From Loktanella sp. IMCC34160 (lineage in GTDB: Bacteria > Pseudomonadota > Alphaproteobacteria > Rhodobacterales > Rhodobacteraceae), in NCBI RefSeq assembly GCF_004145845.1, contig NZ_SELP01000006.1, positions 124,001 to 188,000 on the forward strand: DNA of 64,000 nucleotides. The letters are read 5' to 3'. The notes beneath the pieces were generated by a model. The model did not search any database. It was not told where the DNA came from and worked only from the letters and a program-made list of their open reading frames with translations. The translations under genes were made by a program, and so were the position numbers. Shown in pieces: positions 9,285-17,744 of this stretch. Numbering within the stretch: position 1 is the stretch's first letter; each line of letters begins with the position of its first letter.

Positions 9285-9872
9285 TTATCCGATATTTGGT
9301 TTATCTAGACCGCGCCCGACGACCGCCGACAGAAGGCTGACAATTGCCAATGCTATCCCCAAGGTGATGAGCCCGAACTTCAAGGCCGCGAAAGTCGAGT
9401 ACGGAATGGCGAGCCAATCGGCAAATGTTATTGGGTTGGCGAGCATGACAAAAGACCAGCCGTTTTCGATCATGTCGCAAATGCCACCAGCCACAAACAC
9501 CAAACCAGCCAGGCGACCCATGCGCCGTCCAAATCCGCCATCCCGACTAAGGCGCCCAATCAGCGTGCAAACAAACAGACCAATCCCCAGGAACCCCAGA
9601 ATGAAACCGAAATCAATAATCTGCGTCCTGACATAGATGTCGAGAGTGCCGGCGTCGGTCATGACTGCGTAGTAGCTCTTGATCGTTTCGCCACTGAAGC
9701 TTGTCTGACCGGTGGCAAAATCAACCGGATGAAGCGATGCAGCGTAACTGGCATCGAGCATTCCCTTGGCCCATTGAAACCAAAGGACGGAGATCGCCGC
9801 CAAGGTTGCATGAACCGCGACGGGTAACTCGGTTACTTTATTCAAAATATTCGACACGAATTGATTCTCCAT
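9285..9872 (-). CDS. Four-helix membrane protein, unknown
   Basis: A 195-residue protein with likely membrane helices near residues 15-32, 84-104, 121-142 and 164-186. A conserved-looking GLVFVAGGICDMIENGW segment lies in the third. I do not recognise the family. It is divergently transcribed from the MarR-type regulator at 9927 across an intergenic region with two palindromes, so it is the likely target of that regulator. Confidence 0.7.
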   Translation of the reverse strand: MENQFVSNILNKVTELPVAVHATLAAISVLWFQWAKGMLDASYAASLHPVDFATGQTSFSGETIKSYYAVMTDAGTLDIYVRTQIIDFGFILGFLGIGLFVCTLIGRLSRDGGFGRRMGRLAGLVFVAGGICDMIENGWSFVMLANPITFADWLAIPYSTFAALKFGLITLGIALAIVSLLSAVVGRGLDKPNIG

Positions 9873-9875
9873 TGC

Positions 9876-9907
9876 ATTCCCTGGAATGTATATTCATTCT
9901 CGGGAAT
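9876..9907. promoter_or_regulatory. Tandem palindromes, probable MarR operator
   Basis: ATTCCCTGGAAT at 9876-9887 and the related ATTCTCGGGAAT at 9896-9907 have centres exactly 20 bp apart, about two helix turns. They lie between the divergent membrane-protein gene and the MarR gene. Tandem sites on one DNA face are usual for MarR dimers. Confidence 0.6.
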
Positions 9908-9926
9908 GATAATCAAGGAGTCTTCC

Positions 9927-10382
9927 GTGACCACTTTGACAGGCCCCCTCATCGCTGAGTGCTCGACTTGGCTCTCAATTGTGGGAAAGCTGTTCACGAC
10001 GCGCATGGGTATCTTGCTTGCCCCCCACGGGCTGACCCCTAGCCAGTTCAGCATCCTACACCACGTCACCCGTCAACGACTTCCGGGAGGACAAAGTATC
10101 TCGCAGATTGCGGTTGCTGTAGAAGTTGAACAGCCTGCCGTCACAAAAACGACTGCGAAGTTCCAGAACTTGGGGCTTGTCAGAATTGAGCCTCATCCCA
10201 CGGACAAACGGTCCAAATTGGTGCACGCGACAGCTGAAGCCGACAGATTGCTTGGAATGATCTACCAAGACATGGGCCCAGATCTTTTCAAAGTGTTTGA
10301 AAGCCTGAATGGCTCTGACATTGAAGTCTTCGCGTCGCAACTCAAGACCCTGGGTCGTTGGTTGGACCAAAATCGTTTGTGA
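9927..10382 (+). CDS. MarR-family transcriptional regulator
   Basis: A 151-residue winged-helix protein. I choose the GTG at 9927 because AAGGAG sits 6 bases upstream, while the upstream ATG codons overlap the operator palindromes. Residues include the recognition region SISQIAVAVEVEQPAVTKTT followed by the wing RIEPHPTDKRSKLVHAT, whose DKR is typical of MarR wings. It probably represses itself and the divergent membrane protein. The ligand is unknown. Confidence 0.85.
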   Translation: MTTLTGPLIAECSTWLSIVGKLFTTRMGILLAPHGLTPSQFSILHHVTRQRLPGGQSISQIAVAVEVEQPAVTKTTAKFQNLGLVRIEPHPTDKRSKLVHATAEADRLLGMIYQDMGPDLFKVFESLNGSDIEVFASQLKTLGRWLDQNRL

Positions 10383-11130
10383 CTTTGCTCTTCAGGCGAT
10401 CACGCTGGGACTTAACATGAATGGAAAGCAGACTTTGGCGCCACTGCCGCGAAAGCCCGCTCCGTCCCGCATAGCTGCTTTTGGCCTATTAGACTATGTT
10501 GCACGATGTCACCGATGGCCGGTTTTGTGGAGCCGCATCGCGGCGATGGCCAGTCGTTGGGGTCCGAGATTGACCAGCTCCTGTCTTGCTCGGGATCGAG
10601 TCCGTTGCAGCAGCGCCTCCAGGTTCCACTGCTTGCCAAATTGTCCGATATTGCGGTGCGGGCGGATGTCGATCTCGCTGCGGCAGAAAGCTTTTCGTAC
10701 TTCGCCGCGGTGCATGGATGCCAATGCCCCATCAAATGCGAAAAGGAGACAGCCTCAGTCCGTCAAACGGTACATTGAGGCCTAACATGTACTGGCACTC
10801 CACTTGTTCCACCCGGGTGGGATGGCCGCCTCAACTCGATGCTTGGCTGCAATCTCGCTGAAGAGCATCTTGTAGGCCTTAGGTTGAACGTGAACGATTT
10901 TTTGCCTCTTTGCTAGATCATAAGAATATTGTTCCCCTGCTGGGTCACGGGCATCTGCACACCGGCCGGTGAGAAATGAAGCCTTCTCCATATCCTCGAG
11001 ACTAGGAGCAAGGATGTCCAGCGCTTAGCCATTCCTGATTGATAGGCGGTTGGACGGACAACAGATTAGTTCCATTTCGTGATAGCACTCAATGGCTAAA
11101 CCGGTCCCCAGATCGACCAGATAGGCCGGA
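10383..11130. other. Gap of about 750 bases with no convincing gene
   Basis: Several short overlapping frames exist on both strands. A 69-codon minus-strand frame at 10782-10991 (MEKASFLTGRCADARDP...) has protein-like composition but no family I can name. The stretch looks like degraded sequence between the MarR gene and the LysR gene. Confidence 0.4.
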
Positions 11131-12060
11131 TTACTTTCGGCCACTGAATTGCGCCATCTGAGGTGAGACGAAACTTGCCTTGAAGTAGTCCACTAGGAGG
11201 TTCATCGCCGGAGTAAACTCGACGCCGCTTCGCCATGCGATCCCGACATCCATCGTCGGAATCTCGATATCGGTCGAAACGGTCTCCAGGCGTTTGCCTT
11301 CCAGAGACCAAGGACGATAGACCATGTCAGACAAGATAGCGACGCCCTGCCCATTCGCGACCATCGACCTGCACGCCTCAACCGAAGAGGTTCTAAGCTT
11401 TGTATTGGGCCGATAGTTAGTTTTGCTCCAATATTTCATGGCCGTATGCGCCGCTTCGTCGACGGTCAGCATGATGTAGTCTTCGTCTGCGATCTCTTTG
11501 AAACTGGCTTTGCCGCGCTCAAGAAAGCGGTGACCCGCTGGCACCCAAAGCCTCCGAGACGATTTCAGGAGCGTCTCCGACTCGAGGTTGGGATTGTTGA
11601 GGTTCGATGTAAGCAGCACGGCGAGATCGAAGCGATTGGCCAGTAGCCCGTCCTCGATGCTCTCCCGGTTGAGTTCGCTGATCTGGATGTCGAGGCCGGG
11701 ATGGAGGCGCGCAAGCCGATCGATATGAAAGGGCAGAAAGTAGCCCAGCACTGTATAGGTCGCAGCCAAGGTGATCGTGCCACTCACTTCAGAGCGTCGC
11801 TTCGTCAGCCGCTTTGCATCGTCGACCTTGTCCAGAATGTCGCGTGAGGCGGCGAGAAACTCTCGTCCCGCGTCTGTCAGCTCCATACCTTGAGATGATC
11901 GAACGAAAAGTTCCGCATCCAGAATGGCTTCAAGTTCCTTGATCGCACCCGTAACGGACGATTGTGAGATCGAAAGAGCGTTTGCGGCACGACTCACCTG
12001 ACCCGATTCCGCGGTGGCAACGAAATATTTGAGGTGACGCAGGTTCATGAGTTCAGCCAT
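11131..12060 (-). CDS. LysR-family regulator of the oxoprolinase operon
   Basis: A 309-residue regulator. The start at 12060 (MAELMNLRHLKYF) is preferred to the first in-frame start at 12105, because LysR proteins begin just before the helix-turn-helix. The helix-turn-helix (AANALSISQSSVTGAIKELE) and a linker are followed by a two-lobed effector domain. It is divergent from pxpA and likely controls the operon from 12270 to 16526. A palindrome 21 bases upstream of its start fits a LysR box. The inducer is not evident; a cyclic amide or amino acid would fit. Confidence 0.85.
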   Translation of the reverse strand: MAELMNLRHLKYFVATAESGQVSRAANALSISQSSVTGAIKELEAILDAELFVRSSQGMELTDAGREFLAASRDILDKVDDAKRLTKRRSEVSGTITLAATYTVLGYFLPFHIDRLARLHPGLDIQISELNRESIEDGLLANRFDLAVLLTSNLNNPNLESETLLKSSRRLWVPAGHRFLERGKASFKEIADEDYIMLTVDEAAHTAMKYWSKTNYRPNTKLRTSSVEACRSMVANGQGVAILSDMVYRPWSLEGKRLETVSTDIEIPTMDVGIAWRSGVEFTPAMNLLVDYFKASFVSPQMAQFSGRK

Positions 12061-12080
12061 AAGAATATACAGCGTGCGAC

Positions 12081-12097
12081 TATCGAAAAAATCGATA
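12081..12097. promoter_or_regulatory. Palindrome TATCGA-N5-TCGATA, probable LysR box
   Basis: A perfect 6-bp inverted repeat spaced by five A residues, just upstream of the chosen LysR start and about 175 bp from pxpA. Size and position fit a LysR-type autoregulatory recognition site. This is inferred from position and symmetry only. Confidence 0.5.
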
Positions 12098-12269
12098 TAC
12101 GGCAATCCTATTGTTCCCGCAAGAGATCCCGCCTAGCAACTAAGCGGAAAGGTGGAGTCCTTCGCAGCTGCAGTATCGAATTTTCTGATATCCTTGCCTC
12201 AGAATAAAGAATTTCCAATTCCAAACGCATTTTGTGATCGTGGTCCAAACAAGATCAGGGATGCGGACT

Positions 12270-13046
12270 ATGAAAGAAATCGTCGACCTCAACTGCGACA
12301 TGGGCGAGGGGTTTGGTCAATGGACATTGGGCGAAGCTCCCGATGAAGAGATCATGGCTCTCATCAGTTCGGCTAACATCGCGGCTGGGTTTCACGCAGG
12401 CGACCCCAATTCAATGGACCGTGTGGTCAAACTCGCTCAGACCTATGGTGTCGGCTTGGGCGCGCATCCCGGCTACAACGATCTTCAAGGGTTCGGGCGT
12501 CGCTACATGAAGACAAGCTCGGAGGAGCTCGTTAACGACATCGTCTATCAAGTGGGCGCGATCCGCGAATTTGGCAGGCGTCACGGGATAAGCCTTCAAC
12601 ACGTAAAGCCTCATGGTGCCCTCTACATGGAGGCCGCTGTGAACGAAGAACTGTCCGAGATGATCGTTGATACGCTGAGCAAAACCTGCGGTACGGCAAT
12701 CATCTTCTGCATGGGCGTCTCCAAAACCTACGAAGTGGCAAAACGGGTCGGGCATCCGGTCGTTCGGGAATTCTACGCCGATCGCGACTACGACAAATCC
12801 GGATCGATCGTCTTTGCCCGTCACGTGGCCCGCCCGAAGCCGGACGATGTCGCCGAGAAATGCGTGCGGGCCTGCAAGGAAGGCGTCGTGAGAACTGTGG
12901 ATGGCGAAGACATTCGCATTGAATTCGAGTCTATCTGTTTTCACTCCGATACTCCGGGCGCGCTGTCCATGGGCAAAGCCATCCGCGCGGGCCTGACGGA
13001 TGCCGGGATCACAATCGCACCAGCCGCAACGGTGCTGGGACTCTGA
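12270..13046 (+). CDS. pxpA: 5-oxoprolinase subunit A (LamB/YcsF family)
   Basis: A 258-residue protein starting [16 protein letters not shown]; an alternative ATG lies at 12261. The family signature is clear: NCDMGE at the start, [23 protein letters not shown] and KPHGALY, residues that line the metal/substrate pocket of the TIM-barrel-like fold. In bacteria PxpA acts with PxpB and PxpC in ATP-dependent opening of 5-oxoproline to glutamate. It heads an operon with a biotin carrier, a biotin carboxylase, PxpB and PxpC. That company raises the possibility of a related carboxylation-dependent lactam hydrolysis. Confidence 0.9.
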   Translation: MKEIVDLNCDMGEGFGQWTLGEAPDEEIMALISSANIAAGFHAGDPNSMDRVVKLAQTYGVGLGAHPGYNDLQGFGRRYMKTSSEELVNDIVYQVGAIREFGRRHGISLQHVKPHGALYMEAAVNEELSEMIVDTLSKTCGTAIIFCMGVSKTYEVAKRVGHPVVREFYADRDYDKSGSIVFARHVARPKPDDVAEKCVRACKEGVVRTVDGEDIRIEFESICFHSDTPGALSMGKAIRAGLTDAGITIAPAATVLGL

Positions 13047-13070
13047 GAATACTGAGGAAGGAATACCAAA

Positions 13071-13307
13071 ATGGCACAAGTAATTTCGCCGCTGCCGGGC
13101 ACATTCTACGTGAAGCCTTCTCCGGAAGCCGCACTCTATAAGAACCCGGGCGACCCGGTCGCCATTGGCGAAACGATCGGCCTTATCGAGGTCATGAAGA
13201 CCTTCATCGAGGTCAAAGCCGAGTTTGCGGGCACTTTCTCCGCATATGTGGCCGAAGATGGTCTACCGGTGACGGCGGGACAGGTGCTTGCCGAAGTGGT
13301 GGTCTGA
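13071..13307 (+). CDS. Biotin carboxyl carrier-type protein
   Basis: A 78-residue single biotinyl/lipoyl domain. The modified lysine is K43 in EVMKTF, where most carriers have EAMKM. The ISPLPGTFY start and the later GQVLAEVV strand are the two halves of the barrel. No N-terminal linker is present, so it is shorter than AccB of fatty-acid synthesis and probably a dedicated carrier. It lies 24 bases after pxpA and one base before the biotin carboxylase gene. Confidence 0.9.
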   Translation: MAQVISPLPGTFYVKPSPEAALYKNPGDPVAIGETIGLIEVMKTFIEVKAEFAGTFSAYVAEDGLPVTAGQVLAEVVV

Positions 13308-13308
13308 G

Positions 13309-14679
13309 ATGAACATTGAGCGCCTCTTAATTGCAAACCGCGGCGAGATCGCAGTTCGCATCATCCGCGCTGCCAAAGAGCTTGGGATCACCACGATCCA
13401 AGCCTACTCCGAGGGTGACGCGGATATGCTCGCCGTCAAGTTGGCCGACGAGTCCGTCTGTATCGGGCCTGCAAAGGCGACCGAGTCCTATCTCAACATC
13501 ACAGGTGTGGTGGCAGCAGCCATCGAGAAGTCGGCCGACGCGGTTCATCCCGGCTACGGTTTCCTTTCTGAAAGCCCCGAGTTTGCGCGCGCCATCGAAG
13601 AAGCCGGTATCAAGTTTGTTGGGCCGTCCGCAGACACGATCGAACGCATGGGCGACAAGGTGGCTGCACGTCAGGCTGCTGAAGCAGCCGGTGTTCCGGT
13701 CGTGCCCGGCTCCAAGGGGCGAATTGAATCCGTCGATGAAGCCGTCGAGGTCGCCGCTAAAGTGGGCTATCCGGTCATGGTCAAGGCCGCCGCAGGTGGC
13801 GGTGGCAAGGGCATCCGGATTGCGGAAAACGAAGACGAGCTGCGGACGCTGGCACCGCAAGCGCAACAGGAGGCAGCCGCAGCGTTTGGCGATGGCGGGC
13901 TCTATGTTGAGCGCTCCGTGAAATCGCCGCGCCATATCGAGGTTCAGATTGTCGGCGATGGCAAGAAGGCCGTTCACTTCTATGAACGCGAGTGCTCGCT
14001 TCAGCGCCGTCGCCAGAAGGTCTGGGAAGAGGCAGGCGCGGATTGTCTTGATGAAGAGACGCGCGACAAGCTCTGTATGGCCGCCGTCGCACTCGCGGAG
14101 TCGGTGAACTATCGTGGTGCTGGCACGCTTGAATACCTCTATGACGAGAGCAAGAACGAGTTCTTCTTCATAGAGATGAACACCCGCATCCAGGTTGAAC
14201 ATCCCGTAACCGAAATGATCACAGGGTTTGACCTTGTTCAGGAAATGATCCGCGTTTGTGGCGGTGAACCACTGAGCGTCAGCCAGGATCAGGTCAAGAA
14301 ATCAGGGCATGCAATCGAGGTGCGCCTCAATGCCGAAGACCCGTTCATGCAATTCCTGCCGTGGCCGGGAAAGGTCGAGAGCCTGAAAATCCCGGAAGGG
14401 GAAGGCATTCGCTTCGACCACTTCATGTATGAAGGCTATCAGATCCCGCCATTCTACGACTCGCTGATCGGGAAGTTGATCGTTCACGGTAAGGATCGTG
14501 CCGATGCCATTTCCAAGATGGCAACTGCGCTGGACGGGCTCGAGATCAATGGCCTGAAAACCACCGTTCCACTCCACAAATCCTTGGCAAGAGACGCTGG
14601 TGTCGCCTCCGGCGATTTCCATACGCAGTGGCTTGAGCCGTGGCTGGAAGCAGGGAACCTGAAACCCGAGAACACGTGA
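13309..14679 (+). CDS. Biotin carboxylase
   Basis: A 456-residue ATP-grasp enzyme. I start at the ATG at 13309 (MNIERLLIANRGEIAVRII), one base after the carrier stop. Visible motifs are HPGYGFLSES, the ATP-binding glycine loop KAAAGGGGKGIRI, ECSLQRRRQKVWEEA and EMNTRIQVEHPVTE with the catalytic glutamates and arginine. It carboxylates biotin on the neighbouring carrier using bicarbonate and ATP. No carboxyltransferase of the acyl-CoA type is nearby. The partners are PxpB/PxpC-like proteins, whose domains occur with a biotin carboxylase in urea carboxylase. Confidence 0.92.
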   Translation: MNIERLLIANRGEIAVRIIRAAKELGITTIQAYSEGDADMLAVKLADESVCIGPAKATESYLNITGVVAAAIEKSADAVHPGYGFLSESPEFARAIEEAGIKFVGPSADTIERMGDKVAARQAAEAAGVPVVPGSKGRIESVDEAVEVAAKVGYPVMVKAAAGGGGKGIRIAENEDELRTLAPQAQQEAAAAFGDGGLYVERSVKSPRHIEVQIVGDGKKAVHFYERECSLQRRRQKVWEEAGADCLDEETRDKLCMAAVALAESVNYRGAGTLEYLYDESKNEFFFIEMNTRIQVEHPVTEMITGFDLVQEMIRVCGGEPLSVSQDQVKKSGHAIEVRLNAEDPFMQFLPWPGKVESLKIPEGEGIRFDHFMYEGYQIPPFYDSLIGKLIVHGKDRADAISKMATALDGLEINGLKTTVPLHKSLARDAGVASGDFHTQWLEPWLEAGNLKPENT

Positions 14680-14689
14680 GGAAGCCAGA

Positions 14690-15565
14690 ATGAAAACCAG
14701 ATACACATTTGGAGGCGACGAGCACGTCTATGTCGAGATGGATGACGAAATGTCCCTCGACGCGTTCTTCAAGTCTCTTTCCATGAGCAACGCGGTGCGC
14801 GACGCCAAGATTGAGGGCGTCACCGAGATTTGCCCTGCGAACGCCTCGTTCCAGGTTCGCTTCGATCCAGATGTCATCGCTCCCGATGACATCATGGCAA
14901 AGGTCAAGGAGCTCGAGCATAAGGCGGAAACCGCAGAGAAGCGCCTGACCACACGGATCATAGAGATCCCTGTTTTCTACAAGGACCCCTGGACACACGA
15001 GACGCTGATGCGGTTCCGCGAACGCCATCAGGACCCGAATGGAACCGATCTCGACTATGCTGCGAAAATCAACGGGTATGCCTCGGTAGACGACTTCATC
15101 GAGGCGCATCACTCACAGCCCTGGTTCGTGTCTATGGTGGGCTTTGTTGCGGGCTTGCCATTTCTCTATCAGCTGGTCGAACGCGAAAAGCAGCTTCAGG
15201 TTCCGAAATACCTGAGCCCCCGGACGGACACGCCGAAACTGACTGTGGGCTACGGTGGCTGCTTCTCCTGCATCTATTCCGTGCGCGGTGCCGGCGGCTA
15301 TCAGATGTTCGGTGTCACCCCGATGCCCATCTACGATCCGGAACAGAAGGTCGCGCATTTGAAGGACTTCATGGTTTTCTTCAAACCCGGCGACATCGTG
15401 AAATGGAAGCCGATCGACCGTGCCGAATATGACGCCATCGTCGCGGCGGTCGAAGACGGCACCTACGTGCCGCGGATCGCCGAGGTCGAGTTCGATCTCG
15501 ATGAGTTCAACGCCGACATGCGCGGCACCAATGCAAAGATGTTGGAGGCCCTCAATGACGCTTAA
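14690..15565 (+). CDS. pxpB: 5-oxoprolinase subunit B-like (KipI / allophanate hydrolase subunit 1 family)
   Basis: A 291-residue protein. The core from about residue 90 carries FVAGLPFLYQL, the segment PKYLSPRTDTPKLTVGYGG and the GYQMFGVTPMPIYDP tail typical of the KipI/AHS1 domain. An N-terminal piece of about 80 residues precedes it, making it somewhat longer than many PxpB proteins. The last 11 bases overlap the pxpC start. It is expected to form a complex with PxpC, alone for oxoproline hydrolysis or with the biotin enzymes as the acceptor half of a carboxylase. Confidence 0.85.
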   Translation: MKTRYTFGGDEHVYVEMDDEMSLDAFFKSLSMSNAVRDAKIEGVTEICPANASFQVRFDPDVIAPDDIMAKVKELEHKAETAEKRLTTRIIEIPVFYKDPWTHETLMRFRERHQDPNGTDLDYAAKINGYASVDDFIEAHHSQPWFVSMVGFVAGLPFLYQLVEREKQLQVPKYLSPRTDTPKLTVGYGGCFSCIYSVRGAGGYQMFGVTPMPIYDPEQKVAHLKDFMVFFKPGDIVKWKPIDRAEYDAIVAAVEDGTYVPRIAEVEFDLDEFNADMRGTNAKMLEALNDA

Positions 15566-16526
15566 GATCAAAAACCCCGGCCTTGCGACCTCCATTCAGG
15601 ATCTTGGCCGCATCGGCTATTTCCATCTCGGCATCCCGCTTGGCGGCGCCATGGACCGCTATGCGCTGCGCGCTGCAAACATGCTCGTCGGCAATGATGA
15701 AGGTGCAGCCTGTCTCGAAGCGGTCTTCATGGGGCCGGAGATCGAGTTTACGCAAACCGCTACTGTCGCAGTGACCGGCGCACAGCTTCCGATCAAGGTT
15801 GATGGGGAATACCAGGAGGCCTGGACGTCCTTCGTCGTCAAAGCGGGCCAGACGCTGAGCTTCGATTTCCTGCAGTCCGGCGCGCGCATTTACATCGCTG
15901 TCAGCGGTGGAATCACAACGCCCGAGGCTCTGGGCAGTCGGTCCACATATCCCATTGGAGCTCTTGGAGGCGTGGAAGGCCGCGCTATCCAAACTGGAGA
16001 TGAACTGCCGACAGGTGGTTCGGAAGGACCCGGTGCCGGTCGCACCGTTTCGGAACCTCTTCGCCGAAAACCAGGAACACCTGCCAGTCTGCGCGTACTC
16101 CCCGGGCTGTACTGGCATCGCCTGACGGACGAGGCCGGTGCCGGGTTCTTCGAAGATGAGTGGAAGGTGGCGCCTGAAGCGGACCGTATGGGTTATCGCT
16201 TCAAGGGCGGGCGTCCGCTGGAGTTCGTGGATCGCGAACAACCGTTTGGTGCGGGCGCTGATCCTTCGAATATCGTGGATGGCTGCTACTCCTACGGCTC
16301 CATCCAGGTGCCGGGCGGGACCGAGCCAATCGTTCTGCACCGCGATGCGGTGTCAGGCGGCGGCTACTTCACCCTTGGCGCGGTCATTTCGGCCGACATG
16401 GATCTTATCGGTCAGCTTCAGCCACATACCTCGGTCAAGTTCGAAAAAGTCGACATGGCCAAGGCGCTCGACGCCCGAAAGGAACGCAAAGGAATGCTTG
16501 CAAGAATAAGAGAAGAGCTCGTCTAA
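15555..16526 (+). CDS. pxpC: 5-oxoprolinase subunit C-like (KipA / allophanate hydrolase subunit 2 family)
   Basis: A 323-residue protein beginning MTLKIKNPGLATSIQDLGR, which fits the family start; upstream codons of the frame overlap pxpB. The IPLGGAMDRYALRAANMLVG, IYIAVSGGI and SYGSIQVPGGTEPIVL segments are characteristic of the AHS2/KipA barrel. The 11-base overlap with pxpB points to translational coupling. It is the last enzyme gene of the unit; an ABC transporter set follows after 71 bases. Confidence 0.87.
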   Translation: MTLKIKNPGLATSIQDLGRIGYFHLGIPLGGAMDRYALRAANMLVGNDEGAACLEAVFMGPEIEFTQTATVAVTGAQLPIKVDGEYQEAWTSFVVKAGQTLSFDFLQSGARIYIAVSGGITTPEALGSRSTYPIGALGGVEGRAIQTGDELPTGGSEGPGAGRTVSEPLRRKPGTPASLRVLPGLYWHRLTDEAGAGFFEDEWKVAPEADRMGYRFKGGRPLEFVDREQPFGAGADPSNIVDGCYSYGSIQVPGGTEPIVLHRDAVSGGGYFTLGAVISADMDLIGQLQPHTSVKFEKVDMAKALDARKERKGMLARIREELV

Positions 16527-16597
16527 GAGTCAGAACTCCAACCTGAAATCGCGAGAAATCGCCTCAGACTACTGTAACTGACAAGGAGATCAGAACA

Positions 16598-17674
16598 ATG
16601 AAACTCGTCCTGAAGACGGCCACGGCACTGGCTTTGAGTGCTGCATTTCCAGCCACGGCATTCGCCGAAGACGCCTGGTTCCCCTATCCTGCGCAGGAAG
16701 TCACACCGGCTTTCTCCGCAGATGGTGAAGTCAGCGCCGTGACCTACGAAGCCCTTGAAGCGGCTGAACAAGCCTGGAACATTTGCGTGTCATTCCCGCA
16801 CATGAAAGACGCGTACTGGCTCGGTGTCGACTATGGCGTGACCGCGGAAGCCGAGCGTCTTGGCGTCAACCTGAATGTAGTTGAAGCCGGTGGCTATACC
16901 GAACTAGCTCGTCAGATCAGCCAGATCGAAGACTGTGTTGCCGGCGGTGCTGATGCGGTTGTTGTCGGCGCGATTTCTTTCGACGGCCTGAACAACGTCA
17001 TCGCGGAAGTCGCGGGGCAGGGGATCCCAGTCATCGATGTCATCAACGGCGTTTCGTCCGATGCCATCTCGGCCAAGTCTTTGGTCTCGTTCCGCACGAT
17101 GGGTTACGAGACGGGCGCATATCTGGCCGAACGCCACCCCGCAGGAAGCGATCCGGTACAAGTCGGCTGGTTCCCTGGTCCCGCTGGTGCCGGCTGGGTT
17201 GAAGCCGCCCATGCGGGTTTCATGGAAGCCGTAGAAGGGTCTGCTGTCGAGGTGCTTGAACCTCGCTATGGCGACACTGGCAAGGAAACTCAGCTGGCCC
17301 TCGTCGAAAACGTGCTGCAAGCAAATCCCGATGTGCGCTACCTCGCAGGCACCGCGGTAACCGCGGAGGCAGCTCAGGGTCTGATCCGCGAGCGTGGCTT
17401 GCAGGGCGAAGTGGATTTGCTGGCCTTCTACATGACGCCCGGCGTCTACACCGGAATTCAGCGGAACTTCATCCTTGCTGCCCCCGCTGACAGCATGGTG
17501 ATCCAAGGCCGCATCGCGATCGACCAGGCCGTCCGTATCCTCGAGGGCAAGGACTACATCCAGCATGTTGGTCCTGAGATTTTCGTCGTGGATCCCGAAA
17601 ACATTGGTGAAGTTGAGCGCACCAACATCCTTCCCCCGGATGGATTTGCGCCTGTCTTCTCCGTGTCCAACTAA
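16598..17674 (+). CDS. Periplasmic TorT-like / sugar-type ABC binding protein
   Basis: A 358-residue secreted protein with a Sec signal peptide (MKLVLKTATALALSAAFPAT, cut after AFA near residue 23). Two Rossmann-like lobes of the type I periplasmic-binding fold follow, with ADAVVVGAISFDGLNN and GYETGAYLAERHP. The overall pattern resembles TorT, the TMAO sensor partner, more than classical ribose-binding proteins. Here it precedes an ABC ATPase and permease, so it is probably the solute receptor for the compound degraded by the pxp/biotin enzymes. A strong RBS, AAGGAG, precedes the ATG. Confidence 0.8.
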   Translation: MKLVLKTATALALSAAFPATAFAEDAWFPYPAQEVTPAFSADGEVSAVTYEALEAAEQAWNICVSFPHMKDAYWLGVDYGVTAEAERLGVNLNVVEAGGYTELARQISQIEDCVAGGADAVVVGAISFDGLNNVIAEVAGQGIPVIDVINGVSSDAISAKSLVSFRTMGYETGAYLAERHPAGSDPVQVGWFPGPAGAGWVEAAHAGFMEAVEGSAVEVLEPRYGDTGKETQLALVENVLQANPDVRYLAGTAVTAEAAQGLIRERGLQGEVDLLAFYMTPGVYTGIQRNFILAAPADSMVIQGRIAIDQAVRILEGKDYIQHVGPEIFVVDPENIGEVERTNILPPDGFAPVFSVSN

Positions 17675-17693
17675 CTACCTCTCCCTGTTGGAC

Positions 17694-17734
17694 TGCGGGC
17701 CGGTTAGGGCCTGTCCCACCGGCCCGCATTTTTT
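17694..17734 (+). terminator. Strong hairpin and T-run between binding protein and ATPase genes
   Basis: A perfect 11-bp stem (TGCGGGCCGGT with ACCGGCCCGCA, 17694-17704 and 17718-17728), a 13-base loop and then TTTTTT. It is positioned as a partial terminator, so that the binding protein is made in excess of the membrane subunits, as is usual in ABC operons. Confidence 0.85.
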
Positions 17735-17744
17735 GGAGATCAGG

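Noticed and set aside
10501-10778. 90-codon plus-strand and 71-codon minus-strand frames
   Set aside because: Mutually overlapping, without RBS or recognisable motifs. Treated as noncoding.
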